A stretch of DNA of 64,000 nt from Halictus rubicundus (GCF_050948215.1 NC_135149.1:15543001-15607000); one strand, 5' to 3'; shown: positions 1-11,489, counted from the stretch's first letter. Translations and numbers: made by a program. Notes: generated from the letters alone by a model not told the origin.

Positions 1-3000
1 TATATCGTATTATTATACTCGCAATATACGTAGCGTATGATAATATTCGATGGAAACGATACGCAAGCATGTTACTTGGTAATTTGGTGTAAATGCGAAA
101 TCTTTGTCCAATAAGGAAAAGGGTAAAAAATGATGCTAGGCTTGGACGGTTGGCATGCGAGCGTGTTTGTCCGAGGACGAGCAAGGGTCCGAGGCAATCG
201 AGAAAACCGATCGAGAAAACCGAGGTACGGAGCAACGACCGACCATCAAGTAGGTCGGTTGTGGGCGCACGCAATCGTCGCAACGATTTTGAAAAACTGT
301 CGTTCTACTTTTACATGAAAGCACTTTCACGGTCGCTAACCTCACGGTAACGAATCTTACATCGAGAAACTTTTCGTCTTGCTCCACGTTGCATACGCGT
401 ACGTACATCGCGATGCGCGCATCCATTGGTCGCATTTGCGAGTATCACGCTTGTACAAAAGATCGATCGAACTCGGATTCGGGTTTAGATTCGAATTAGC
501 ATAGGATCGAGATCGCGTCACATCGGTAACAGGAAAAGATCTTGCCGGTTACAACGATTGCGATCGGTGCACGCTTTTCCACGCGGCGAGCGGCGTGTTT
601 CACGAAACAAAAGTTGATCCTGAAAGTTGGCCTACTATCGCTTCGATGATAACGATGATACAGCGCGCAGCTGCGAGGTGGTCTCCGTGTTTGTTTTTTG
701 TCCGATCGGGACACATCTTTCCTCGCTTTCCTCTATTCGCTCGATTCGTACCGATATGTACCTCGTCGCGACGACCGTATCTTCGGTTGTACGACTTTCA
801 CGGTAACGTGCACCGTGGAAGGAGAAAGGGAGAAAAGCGGGAGACGTGCACCGTATCGATCGTGGATATCGTCTTTTCTCTTCGACAGCGTTTCGTCGTT
901 CGATCGTTTGAACCTGACCGTGATAGTTGCCTTTGCGCGAGAAAAGCCATCGAATCCTTTACCAGCGCCTCGGTTTCGTACTTTCTGCGCAACGCGTCAA
1001 ACCGCCCGCGCAGTTGGCCGAATGCTTTCCTCGACAACCCCCCGACGACCCCTTTTCCGACAGGCATTCCCACATTGTATCGTCGCAATCTCTCGTTATC
1101 GATGTATCGCGCGAACAGGAAACGCCGGCTCGTGTCTCGAGCGAATAATTTGCTAATACCGCTCGAGCCAGGTATAGGTAAAAGTATTCTGCGAATGTCT
1201 ATCGCCAGTCGCGTTCGATGCGTCCAAATGAAATGGTAGCGTCGTCATCGATAATGTTACCTCTGAAAGAAACCGCGAATAGTCATATCGCATCGTGTTA
1301 CGAACTTATGAAAATGCATACCGTTTCTCGAGTAACCTTCGCGAAACAAGTAGGTCACAGGGTCTTTCGTTCGCAGGTTTTCAATTCAACGACGAATCCA
1401 CCCGCTGGGAACGCACGGTAAAGTAATGTTGCGAGAGACATTTTACTCAACATTGCTGACCGCAACGTTCGGAATTCGCCAAGACCGTGTACGCCAAGTA
1501 GTTTTTTCGATGCCGGACGTTCTCGTTGCGAGACAGCTCGTCGACTGACACAATTGAGTAGAGTATATCGAACAAAACTCGGCAACTCGACCGTTTTCGC
1601 ACCCGGATGATCGAGCGATTCGAACGCGTTGGTCGAGCCGCGATAAAGAAAGGAGATAAGGATTAAAGAAAACGAGATAAAGAAAGAGGCGATGCGCTAT
1701 GCGGGGAACAGGGTTAACAACGGGGTTAGCCCTAAACGCGCAAAGGACGAGAGACCGAAGCAAAGGGAAGAGAAGCGAAGAGGGAAAGAAATTATAGGAG
1801 TGCGGATGCGCGACTGCATGCGCCGCTGCAGCGACGCCCTAGTACCGCAACCCGCCGTTCGACGTCGTCTCGGCGCCACAGTCTCTCTCCCCGCATGTAC
1901 GGAGCCGGCTGAAAACTGTCGTTCAACGCTTTCCTTCTTCTCTCCCCTGTAACGTGCGCATCGACCCTTTCGTCACGATTTTTTCAAAATGGTAAGTTAT
2001 CAGGTCGGTATCGATATTACGAATTCATCGATTTTTTTATCTCTCTTCTCTACCGTTCTACGTACGATTCTTTCGTTAATCGTACTTGCGTACATGTCCG
2101 TGAAAACCCCTGTCTCGATCTGTCTCGTACCGTGCCGTGCCGTACCGTACCGTACCGTACCGTACCGTACCGTATCGTTATACTGTATCGTGACGTGTCA
2201 TGCCATGGCGTGTCCGATCGTCGACGTTTCGATGCTACTGTGAATCATCCAGCCAACAGTCGCCAAATATTCTGAAACAATTTTCTCACGGATCCTCGAT
2301 TCAACGAACGTTATTACCAACGAAATACGCAATAGATTCAGAAATTGTCGGTTTGTCCGTGCAGGTATCCGAATCTCAACGAAATTCATTGACCGATTCG
2401 ACGACAACTGGTCTGTTAACATCGCACTGTACAGTATACAGCTACGCGATCGAAACGGTTGAAAATCAAACGGGAAAGAAGTCGGACTCGGAAGACTATT
2501 CTACTTGATTCGGAGTTGTTGTAATTTGCCACGAGATAGCAGCACCTCGTGGAATAATTGCCCGCATCGCGGTGACCGCGGGAACCGCTTGTATCGTTTC
2601 ATAATTTGAATTGTAGAGACGGCCGTTATTTTCATCGTAATCATTGACAGCAATAACATCGTCGTCCTAGTTGGCGTCACCATCCTAGTCACCGCCTATC
2701 GGCATTGGTATCGTCATCGCCATCGTTATCGTCATCGTCATCGCCATCGCCATCGCCATCGCCATCGTCTTCGCCTTCTGCTTCACCTTCGTCGGCGACG
2801 ATTCGCAGAAATTTCTGACAGACTATGTGAAAGCTGGTCAATTTCGCAGGTACTTGCAAGCACGAATCCACCGAATCTGCATTCGGAGCATCGGGAACAT
2901 CGGGATCATCGGGGACACGGAGGAGAAGAAAAAGGGGGGTGCGAGGAACGTACGAGCATATATCGGTGTTCGGGAGGTAGAGAATTGTCGCAGGAACGAG

Positions 3001-3014
3001 AGAATCGGCATCGC
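1..3014. other. Upstream non-coding region with CCGTA and CATCGC repeats
   Basis: No recognisable gene is seen here. Long open frames occur on both strands, but they are rich in Arg and Ser from CpG-rich sequence and match no family I know. A CCGTA pentamer run lies at about 2127-2175 and a CATCGC/CATCGT run at about 2710-2767. The reading frame of the downstream metallopeptidase stays open upstream of its first ATG to at least 2820, and a CAG at 2988-2990 could be a splice acceptor, so a 5' exon or longer N-terminus is possible. The stretch probably holds the promoter and 5'UTR of that gene. Confidence 0.5.
2127..2175. repeat. CCGTA pentanucleotide repeat
   Basis: About nine CCGTA/CCGTG units run in tandem, six or more of them perfect. 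It is a simple repeat upstream of the metallopeptidase gene. Confidence 0.9.
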
Positions 3015-4968
3015 ATGTCGTCGCGTAACGGTAATACGGAAGAGATATCGGTGTTGAATTTGGTGGACGGGGAGAGTTTGTGCTACAGTTTAGCTTTGAT
3101 ACGCGGTCGAACGACAGCGGGATGCGACTCGATCACCGTGAGGAACCAAAAGAGTCAAAGTACGAGCGAATGGCCGATCGTGGCGGGAGAGTTTCGCGCC
3201 GTCGTGGAATTGGCACGGGGCCCAAACAAATTGGAATTGGAAGCGGCTGGACGAAAAAAGAAGCTCCTTCTGATCCATGAACCGAGAACCACGAGATTAC
3301 GGGTGACGCCGGTTTACGTGATCTGCGCCGGCCATGACGGATACTTTCAAGGTCCTCGCGGCGAAGATCGATCCCCGGAAAGCGCAGCGACCCGAATCGG
3401 TCTCGGGGCTCGCCTCCTGCAGGCTCTCACCGCCGAGAAGTTGCGAGAGGCCGGTTACGAGAGGAAAACCTTTCAGCTCGAGAGAGACTTGGACGGGCCG
3501 GAATGCTTGGTGATGCACAGTATGCTCGACGTCGACAGAGCACGCGCGATGAGCCAACGAGAACTTTGGGAATTGATCGCGCGCGAGCTGATGACCGGAC
3601 CGTTGGCATCGAAGCATCGGAAATATCTAGCGTTTTTGTCGTGTACGAGGTATCGAGGCGCGCCAAACCCTCGCACGCACGAGGACACTATAGCGAGAAC
3701 GCAGGGGCACGCGGCGCTCGGCGGCGGAGGATTGGCTCTGTTCGGCTCGGCGTGTCTCCACACCTGGCCGACCTGCATGAACCAAGTATTGGCAAGGTTC
3801 CTGGACGCGACGGTCGTCGACACCGAACAACTGATGGACGACAGCAATTACCGCGGCACGCACGGCGGCTGTTTCGCTACCACCCTCGGCTCGGTTCTCC
3901 ACGAGCTGGGACACACTTTCGATCTCGGCCATACCCGCGAAGGCATAATGGGCCGCGGATTCGACTACGTCGATCGAGTGTTCGTCGGCGCGGCTGGGAT
4001 CGACTTTAACCGAAATCCCGTTCTACGGAAAGATCCGCAACATACCACGGTCGCTTTGAGCAGACCGCTAAGCGTCACGGTCACCGTCCAACAACCGTTC
4101 GCACTTTTGAACAGCCCACGAAGGAGTCGATTGCTTTCGGAAACGTCGCGTCCCTCGCCCTCCCAAAGTCCTCCGCGGTTATTCGGTCGATTATCGGCGC
4201 CCGCTAGTCCGGAACTCAATAGATCCTTCTCCAAGAGCCTGCTGCAAGCGCAGTCCGCGCACGCGATCGAACAGACTTGCTCTAACTCGCAAACCGATCG
4301 AACCTTTTGGACAACTTCGTGCGCGGCCTTTCTTGCCTATCATCGATGGTTCAACAGCGAGGTGGACAACATTCCGAATCGTCGCTTCTACGACATTGAA
4401 TACGATGGAAAAAGGTAAAACGTTTCGAGAATATCTCTCTCTCTCTAATCTATCCCGATCGTTTTCCATTCTTCGCGCGAACCACGATCCACGATTCCTT
4501 CCCCTTTCCGTTCTGTGTCTGTTCCCATCCCCCTCTCGCTTTCCCTGTTGACGCTACACCGCCACTACTACCGCATTACTAAATACTGCCGCCGCCGCCG
4601 CCGCAGCCGCCACCACCACCACCACCGCCGCCGCCGGTCGCTGCTGCTATCGCCACCGCACCCGCCGTAATCGCCGTACCACCCCGACCCATTCCGCTTC
4701 GACTATGAATCGTTGATACGCTTGTAATGTTTTTCTGTTTGTATGTGATCGCAGGAACGTGGTGAGGTCGCGTTTCGGAGTACGAGTGATAGAGCTTAGG
4801 GAGACCTCGGGCGGAATGGTATGCGGTTTTCGACAATTCCCTGGAACTCGACCGCCACTGGAAGCTCTGGTTCCACCGGCTCCACCCCAGTGTCTCGTTG
4901 CTCTGACTCTAGTCGCCGAAGATTCGGCCGGCAACGTACTCAAATATCCTCTCCCAACTGCATTTTGA
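3015..4968 (+). CDS. Zinc metallopeptidase, YIL108W-like (Metallopep family), two exons
   Basis: Exons 3015-4414 and 4755-4968 join across a GT-AG intron of 340 bp (AAAAG|GTAAAA ... CGCAG|GAACG), giving 538 codons including stop (537 aa). The zinc site HELGHTFDLGHT is at residues 296-307, an HExxHxxxxxH motif with a third His, followed by EGIMGRGFD with a candidate Met-turn. Motifs such as YVICAGHDGYFQGP upstream and the whole layout fit the eukaryotic putative peptidase family that includes yeast YIL108W (Pfam Metallopep, from memory). Members are poorly characterised; substrate and location are unknown. The linker after the catalytic domain (about residues 350-420) is Ser/Pro/Arg-rich and looks disordered. 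Exon 2 encodes the conserved C-terminal tail ending PLPTAF. I chose the ATG at 3015; an in-frame TTG at 2985 and open frame upstream leave the true N-terminus unsure. The intron carries CCG/CCA repeats. Confidence 0.88.
4587..4637. repeat. CCG/CCA triplet repeat in the metallopeptidase intron
   Basis: A run of CCG then CCA then CCG triplets lies inside intron 1 of the metallopeptidase gene. It makes Gly-rich shadow frames on the minus strand that are not genes. Confidence 0.85.
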
Positions 4969-6333
4969 AGTTTCGTGCTCGACGTCCCTTGGCACGGACT
5001 GAAATCCTTGGACGAATACCCAACCAGTGCCAACTTGTACGAAACGACGCGAGTGCGTTCATTTTCACGTACCGTGTATTCGTACGAGGTAACGCTTCAG
5101 CCTAATCGAACTCGAACCAGAAATCGAATATGCCTCCTAGTCGCCATGATTTTGTGAAATCTATTTTTCATGAATACGCTATTGTAAGAAGTAAGTTTCG
5201 TCACTTTATACTTTACACCATACGAGAATCGTTACCGCGACAGCCTTGGCTATCGTTCACCGACAGCGTGGTAGCCGAATAAATTGCAAACGAGTGAATG
5301 CGGTTCATCGTGTGTGCTAACGCGCGTATGGATACCAAAGCGCGAGAAAGAGAGTGCTTTGTATAACGTTACGACGGATGCAAATGTGGTTTCTTTTGTA
5401 AATATCATTTCACTAACGCTAGACCAGCTACGAAGTAATACTCGTCGGCACGTCGATCGACGAACGATAGACACGTGTGCGTACGTGTACACGTCTATAT
5501 GTGCACGTACGTATAAATCAATGTAGGTGTATATCTATGTATACATGTAATACATGAAATCGTGAAATTTTCGTTTGTTACTGACAACTTGGAAAAAGTC
5601 GAGATAAAATTGCAAAATTTATTCATTCCGACACAACTATTGTATCGTGCCGTATAGGGACAAACTCTTTTCCAGAGGGAATTTCAAACGACTAGAATGC
5701 CTTATCGGTGATAATAATCATATAGGCGTAGCGAAAAGTACAAGTTAATTATTAAGTGCGGAAACTTGGTACCACGATACAACGCTAACTATAGACGATA
5801 AAACACGGTTCAATTGCAAAATGTTTGTACCGAAACGCGTTCTATTTACATACACACGCAGATAGAGAACATACAAATTTCATGATTACTATGATTCTCA
5901 TTATGATCATTATCACGATCGTATCTTCCATAGGATTAAAAACAAAAAACGGTCGAGTCTATGGATAAACCGCGCGTTACTCGTGTACATACATTTATGC
6001 TATATGTATACGTATGCTACATCACATCGTAGAATAAAACGTTATCTAGACACTATCGTAACCAAGCTTTATCGAAGTGCTCGTTAAAACATACATTTAT
6101 TCAAAGTATTGTTGGTTTTAACATCGTTAGCAATCGATACTGCTGTTCGAAACAACGCAACGCGTTCGGAGGGATCAGTCTAGCGATCGCGATTTGGTCC
6201 ACCGACGTGCTGGCACTTCTCGTACTTCCGAAACGATAAATCTTCTCCTTTCGTACGTGTGATTCTTTCGAAAGTTCCATTGATATTCGTTTCATTTGTC
6301 AGCGACTAAAAGTAACTACTTTTTTGGTTAACC
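4969..6333. other. Intergenic: metallopeptidase 3' region and GLTP promoter
   Basis: No coding exon is seen. The sequence turns AT-rich after about 5160, as expected for a 3'UTR. AATAAA occurs near 5278 and is a plausible poly(A) signal for the upstream gene. The last few hundred bases before 6334 should hold the GLTP promoter and 5'UTR. A 64-codon minus frame (6295-6101) has no recognisable features. Confidence 0.6.
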
Positions 6334-7472
6334 ATGTTGTCTGCCGTATCGAGTACAACGGACAAGACGGATGCGCTCGATAGTGAAATTGAAATATTGT
6401 TTCCCGAGATCGTTCAACAGAAGATAAACACGGTTGAATTTTTAGTTGCGGCACGTGGCGTTGTCAGAATAGTAGGTACGTACGCTTCAATTCGGTGCGA
6501 CATAACAACACATAACCTACGCGAAAGTCCACGAATAAATTATGCTCGAACCGCAATATAGTCGATCAATCCATTAATGTTTCAGATAAACTTGGCAAAC
6601 TCTTTGCTCCCGTCAAATATGATATTCAAGGCAATATCGATGTAAGTTTTTTTGGACATCCGAACGCGAGTGCGTGTACACACCGAACTATATTGTATAT
6701 ATATACATATATCTATTTACCTATACATACCGCCGAAATCGTCCGATATCTGTGGTACAATTTCTTCCAATCTAATTGCAGAAACTCGCTGCTAGACACG
6801 CGACAGATACAGAAAAAAATGTAACCTTGCAGGACATGATTCTGATTGAAAAAGCTTCCGAAACGAAATTAGTCGCCGTGGATGCTCTGTTATGGTTGAC
6901 TAGGTACGTGCGTTTCAACTCTGTGCTTTCTCGCGATAAAACCTGCTTCGCTTTTTCTGTTTCCTTCTTTCTCACTCCCCCCCCCCCCCCCTTCCTCTTG
7001 TCCTTCTCCTCTCCCTTTCTTTTTTTCTTTAATATGACGAACCCGAGTATTATTGCAGAGGGTTACACATGATTTTACTGTTCTTTGAACAAATTATTGA
7101 GGACAGTAAAACAGGTTCCCCGACAGAAGATTTGGTAGCGTTTCTTAAAAAATCCTACAAAGAAGCCCTAGAACCCTACCACGGTTGGATGGCGCAACAG
7201 CTTTTCGATGTAAGTGCGCATTTATCGAAGGAAATTTCGGTAAACATTGTCGAACGAAAACGTAATTCTTTTGGTTTCTTTTATTCTAATATTAGATTCT
7301 TTCGCGGATGGTTCCCACACGCTCGCAACTATTGTCTGCGTTGACTGCAAACGCGCAAGCCGATAAACACGATATCGTAAGCGACATGGAAATTTACTTA
7401 ACAAGTCTGCGTAAAAATGTTTTGGCCATACAGTTGTTTTATAAAACTCATAACCTTGAAGATGCAAGATAA
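6334..7472 (+). CDS. GLTP: Glycolipid transfer protein, five exons
   Basis: Exons 6334-6475, 6586-6641, 6782-6903, 7059-7209 and 7296-7472 join in phase at GT-AG introns to 648 nt (215 aa; human GLTP is 209). GLTP is a cytosolic all-alpha protein that carries single glycosphingolipids between membranes. The known headgroup residues of human GLTP (Asp48, Asn52, Lys55, Trp96, His140) line up with D60, N64 and K67 in DIQGNIDKL, W104 in LLWLTRGL and H148 in YHGWM, so lipid binding should be intact. The first about 35 residues are divergent. The ATG at 6334 opens the frame with context AACCATG. Intron 3 holds a run of 15 C. It converges with TMEM17, whose stop is 143 bp away. Two AATAAA signals follow, at 7528 and 7579. 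A ceramide-1-phosphate-specific paralogue is less likely given the GLTP-like motif spacing. Confidence 0.93.
6977..6991. repeat. Poly-C tract in GLTP intron 3
   Basis: Fifteen consecutive C in a longer C/T-rich stretch of the 155-bp third intron. Such a pyrimidine run can act as a polypyrimidine tract, though it starts about 80 nt from the acceptor. Confidence 0.9.
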
Positions 7473-7527
7473 AAATTTGAGTTGTCGAAATCAGTATTAT
7501 TCGATGTACAAACACAAGAGTGATGTA

Positions 7528-7592
7528 AATAAATAGCGAAAAGAGGCACGTAATAGTAACTTTCGCGGATGATTGGGAAATAAAAATTTATT
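7528..7592. terminator. Poly(A) signals of the convergent GLTP and TMEM17 genes
   Basis: On the plus strand AATAAA occurs at 7528-7533 and 7579-7584 (56 and 107 nt past the GLTP stop). On the minus strand AATAAA occurs at 7592-7587, 24 nt past the TMEM17 stop. The 14-bp sequence AATAAAAATTTATT at 7579-7592 is close to a perfect inverted repeat and offers a signal to both genes, so the two 3' ends probably overlap. Confidence 0.7.
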
Positions 7593-7615
7593 AATATACA
7601 ATCTTCCATAATAAA

Positions 7616-8271
7616 TTAATACTTGATAGAAGTGTTATACAGTTGCGCCAAGTAAAATGTTCTAGCACGAAGATCTGCCAAATTCTTCAAGGCGATCACA
7701 CCCGTAACAATTTCAAGGAAAAGAAGAAAAATCATAAAATAACCGACGAACACGTTGCTATATTGAGACAACGATCCATGGTAGTAAACAAGAAACAATT
7801 CCAGAGGTAGTTCTATCAATATCGAAATCAACCAACAAGCCGCCAATTCTGGAATCTGGTAAACACCGCCTTGTATGACAATTACCTAATCGAATACTAG
7901 ACAATTATATTGTAATGTGATATCGAATGTGATTACCTTCCCACCAAGATTTCCAAGATATCCCAAGTATAACTTCAAACTTTCGGACACCAAAAGTATG
8001 AAAAATATTATCAGCAATATCGCGTCGTAAACATCTCGTACGTATTTACTGTACTGAAAAAAAACACAAAGAGACGACTAGATTAATCGATTGGATACGC
8101 CAACAATTAAATTTTTCACTTTATACATCGAATAAACAAAAGTATATTTACATTGAAATCCAAATTTAGTACGGCTACCAGTAACCAAATCGGAAAGAAC
8201 CAAAGATTAATGTACAAAACTATTTGAAAAGGCAAATTTGATTTTATTTTGTTTCTTGTTGTCCGTTCCAT
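7616..8271 (-). CDS. Tmem17: Transmembrane protein 17 (ciliary transition zone), three exons
   Basis: Minus-strand exons 8271-8152, 8053-7937 and 7855-7616 each hold whole codons and join at GT-AG sites to 158 aa (human TMEM17 is 198). Four hydrophobic segments are visible, at about residues 14-36, 51-72, 84-104 and 115-135. The junction GYLGNLGGKIPELAACW matches the TMEM17 pattern GYVGNL..K.PELA.FW, which separates it from the related TMEM216 and TMEM80. TMEM17 belongs to the Tectonic/B9 transition-zone complex that gates membrane proteins at the ciliary base. In insects cilia are limited to sensory neurons and sperm, so I expect expression there (inference). The N-terminus is about 40 residues shorter than in vertebrates and starts at ATG 8271, with little room before the first membrane segment. 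It lies downstream of SNRNP48 on the same strand and converges with GLTP. Confidence 0.9.
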
Positions 8272-9000
8272 TTTATGTATTTCAAAAGATCAACGAATTC
8301 GGCACACTGACTTAAAAATTGATTCGATGAATGTATTCATCGTGTCAAATTTACGCGTTTTCACAATCAAAATCTATGCAAGTACGACATTCTACGAATT
8401 CAAAATGTTTTTTGGTTAGGGTTAGATAGTAATTGGTAATCGAAAACACACAGCGACATAGTGACAGAATAACAATGAAATAGAAGTGGAGCGCGATCTA
8501 CGGTGAAACGCTGAAACTACCTGTCGGCATATTATGCCGTCTGCCGGTCTATGTAAATAGATGGTACCGCTGCGTTATTCCCCGAATGTTCCATTAAAAA
8601 ATTGAACGCGTTTATTAAACATGTGTACACGAAGATTGAGCTTTGCGAAAGTATCATCAGAATGTATCTAGCAAGCGTATAGAATGTACAATAATTACAT
8701 ACTGATCGAATTCTTTCAATCCGATATAAGAGGGTATAAGCCCTACTATAACGAATTTGTGAGTCGAGAATGTCTAGGTTATCGTAAACGTGACAACAGC
8801 AATTATTGCACCAAACAATAATTAAAATTATCATTTACGATAAGGCACCTGACCGAAGCAAAATATATGAACGAGATAAGAATGTACACACACGGTAATC
8901 ATACTTGTGTAAGCAATTCCTTCAAATTAAGAAACAAAATACGTCGATGACAAGCACTAATGATTTGTTTTGGTCTGCTTGTAATGGTCGCCGTTTTATT
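8272..9000. other. Spacer between SNRNP48 3' end and TMEM17 start
   Basis: This 729-bp AT-rich spacer has no coding exon I recognise. It should hold the TMEM17 promoter and any extended SNRNP48 3'UTR. A minus-strand AATAAA (TTTATT at 8995-9000) abuts the SNRNP48 stop, and another lies at 8616-8611. Confidence 0.6.
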
Positions 9001-10580
9001 TCAATAGCCGCCATCGTTGATTCTACCAGCTTCGTCATATTTTGTAACGCCTCTCGTGTAAGCCTTTTCGGCAAATTCTTTTCTATATTTTTTGTTATAA
9101 TCGCGTTCTCTGGATCGAGATCGTTTATGTTTGCGTTTTTGCGTTTTTCGCGATTCTGTTGTACTTCGTGAATATTTATCTCGTTTATGTCGATCCTTGA
9201 ACGTATTCGCATGCGATGCATCGTCACGGTGGTTTTGAAAACTACTGAATCCATGATAATGCTGAGAGTCTGTACGAACAAAATTGCGACAGTTGTAAGG
9301 AGAATCGGCAGGTAACGACGAAGATGCGTTCTGCACGGTGTCGCCGAGATGTTTTTTTGGACTTTCAGTTTTTACTTGATCTACAACTTTCGAGTCACGA
9401 TTGATTCGATGCTCTTGGGCGATATGATCGATGTATAATTCCATTTGTTGATCTATGATCTCTCTAAGAATTTCCATATGAGACTTTTTATTCGTATGAA
9501 CTCCTCTATGTTTAGCTCGGCGTCGTTTCAAATTGCGTTCTTGCACGAGCAACTCTAGAAACGATAACTGCTTGTTATCCTTATCCCGATAAACGCTGCA
9601 ATAAATTACGAAATGTATTAAAAGTTTCACGTTAAAAGCTGAAAGAAAAATACATCGCTTGTATAGACTTACGGCGTATCGGTATCTGTAAAGTCATGCC
9701 CAACATCCACTTTAATCGTACGGGAGACTACGTATTCGTACAATGTTTTCCTTTCGTCACGAGTGAAATCTGTGAAGATTCTATCGGATGTTTGTGGAAT
9801 TAACCGATCACCCAAACCTATTATCAGTGTTAAGAATGCAGGATTTCAACAGATTTATACATTATAGAGGCAAATAAAATAAGAAAACAAAATCATATAC
9901 TATTTGAATATGTATATAGAGAAAACACGAAAAAGGATATATAGTGCTTGTGCCAAGTATGACATTGACAACATTCTGGAAAAAATTTGAGCAATTTAAA
10001 ATATTTAAGGATACATTTTAAGCTTTGTTTTTCTGTACTAACCAACGCTCATGGTAGGATCCTTTATTCTCGCTTCTTCTATGATGCTATTTTGCAAATC
10101 TGCATCTACAATCGGAAGTATTTATTCTAGAATTGTTATCGTGCATCGGACCGATAAATCTACTCGAAAAAGACTCGGGAAGGTTTAACAAAGCCCTGTA
10201 CTCACCCAATTTTATGGAGAAAGGAGAGTGTAAATGTAAACTTGGTTCGGACAATGGTAAATCGAAATCATTGTAACCATCTTCTTTCCACTGACAATGT
10301 TCCAAATGCTGATCCAACATTTCCTTTCCGACGCGATGAGACGAATTGTATGGACATATCAGACGGTTATCATTCTGAGGATCCAAACAATTGTATACTT
10401 CTATTTTAGATATCTATTAGTTAAACTATATGCAACATGAACGTTTACCTCAATTTCTATGCTCTCTACCGTCCAATCTAAGACAGATCTTATGTCCATG
10501 ATTTCTTGGTGAATTTTCTTTGTGAAGTCACTTAAATTTTGATGCTGGGTTCTGCGGTGATTCAGCATACAAGTTGACAT
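9001..10580 (-). CDS. SNRNP48: U11/U12 snRNP 48 kDa protein, minor spliceosome, five exons
   Basis: Minus-strand exons 10580-10449, 10374-10206, 10105-10043, 9817-9673 and 9595-9001 join in phase at GT-AG introns to 1104 nt (367 aa; human 339). U11-48K helps the U11 snRNP recognise the 5' splice site of U12-type introns in the nucleus. Its CHHC zinc finger is plain: C51-x5-H57-x9-H67-x3-C71 within ICPYNSSHRVGKEMLDQHLE. Next come a segment like human PLNHKRF..DLT..DR..LY.FVV (here RIFTDFTRDERKTLYEYVV) and the conserved ERNLKRRRAKHRGVHTNKKS block (residues 189-208). The C-terminus is a long Arg/Ser/Lys-rich tail, as in other splicing factors. All four introns have ordinary U2-type donors (GTAAAC, GTGAGT, GTTAGT, GTAAGT). 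Exon 2 could read on past its donor to a stop at 10087; splicing to 10105 restores the family sequence. Confidence 0.93.
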
Positions 10581-11489
10581 TTCCGCTCGTATTGTGAAAT
10601 TTTACGTAAAGAAAACAATCTATAGAAAATAACTAATCAAACAAATCCGTAAATGCGTCTCCTCGCGACATGATATTGTCTGCACGTTTCTCTGAACGCT
10701 CTGAACGCTCTGAACGCTCTGAACTATGAACTATGAACTATGAACTATGGAGCAAGTTGTAAGATTTCCTGTCTGTTGTAAGTAAATAGTAGTTCGTAAT
10801 CCGACCGCTGGTTTCATAGTTCCATGTTCCATTTGGCCATCTATATCTACGGCCTTTTTTGGGTCTCTTGTGCACTGCCTTAAAGGCTTTAAGACAGCAA
10901 CAATAACCTCCACCTTCACGTGATGAAGCCCGGGCTTCCGGGCAATCGATGTTATCCTCGATTTCAAAAGTTTTGTCACTCGAGGATCTGTTGTTAGACA
11001 ACTTGGATTGGAATACGAGTATGTCGAGTTTTACAATTGCATTACACGTACGTATATATAATCTACATTTACCACATTCGTATCACTCGCATATTTAGTT
11101 AGCAACATTGTACATGTATGTAGGTTAGCGCCTTTCAGATTAATTTAAATTTAAATTAGATCTCCCTTAAGGGTTTTTCACTATTACAGCGTTGATTAAC
11201 AAGTTCGCCTTTACGTTAATTCGTAATAAGTGTTTAAACAAGAGTGCGAGAAAACATTAATAATTCCAAGATTGAAAAACTGCGGAAATTGAACGCCCAG
11301 GCTATCAAAATAAAGTGTCACTATATGCACAATACATGGGGCGGAAAAAACATGAATTATGGAAAATTTAGGGTAATAAATAAATAATCTAAGAGCACAG
11401 GGATGTTCTGGAGAATTTTTTGCATCGCCCCGATAAAACAAATCATGGAAAGAATGCCGAATTACCGAGATATTTAATAAAATAGCAAA
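10581..11489. other. Region upstream of SNRNP48, no recognised gene
   Basis: It should contain the SNRNP48 promoter. Two overlapping minus-strand frames (11001-10738, 87 codons; 10979-10731, 82 codons) include a Lys/Arg/Cys-rich stretch (GGGYCCCLKAFKAVHKRPKK). I do not recognise it; it could be a fragment of an old gene or transposon, or chance. AT-rich sequence follows to about 11.49 kb. Confidence 0.4.
10690..10747. repeat. Compound tandem repeat GAACGCTCT x3 then GAACTAT x4
   Basis: Three copies of the 9-mer GAACGCTCT are followed directly by four copies of the 7-mer GAACTAT. The units share the start GAAC, so the second array may have grown from a mutated unit of the first. It lies about 110 bp upstream of the SNRNP48 start codon. 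Confidence 0.85.

Noticed and set aside
595..1239. 214-codon plus frame
   Set aside because: Arg/Ser-rich composition typical of CpG-rich non-coding DNA here; overlapping long frames on both strands and no domain.
6101..6295. 64-codon minus frame just upstream of GLTP
   Set aside because: Short and unrecognised, and it lies where the GLTP promoter and 5'UTR should be.
10087..10205. Read-through of SNRNP48 exon 2 past its donor to a stop at 10087
   Set aside because: The donor G|GTGAGT and the acceptor at 10106-10108 restore the conserved family sequence in phase; the read-through tail has no family match.
10731..11001. Two overlapping minus frames upstream of SNRNP48
   Set aside because: Not recognisable. 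They overlap in different frames and contain the GAACTAT tandem repeat at one end. Described only as part of the intergenic region.
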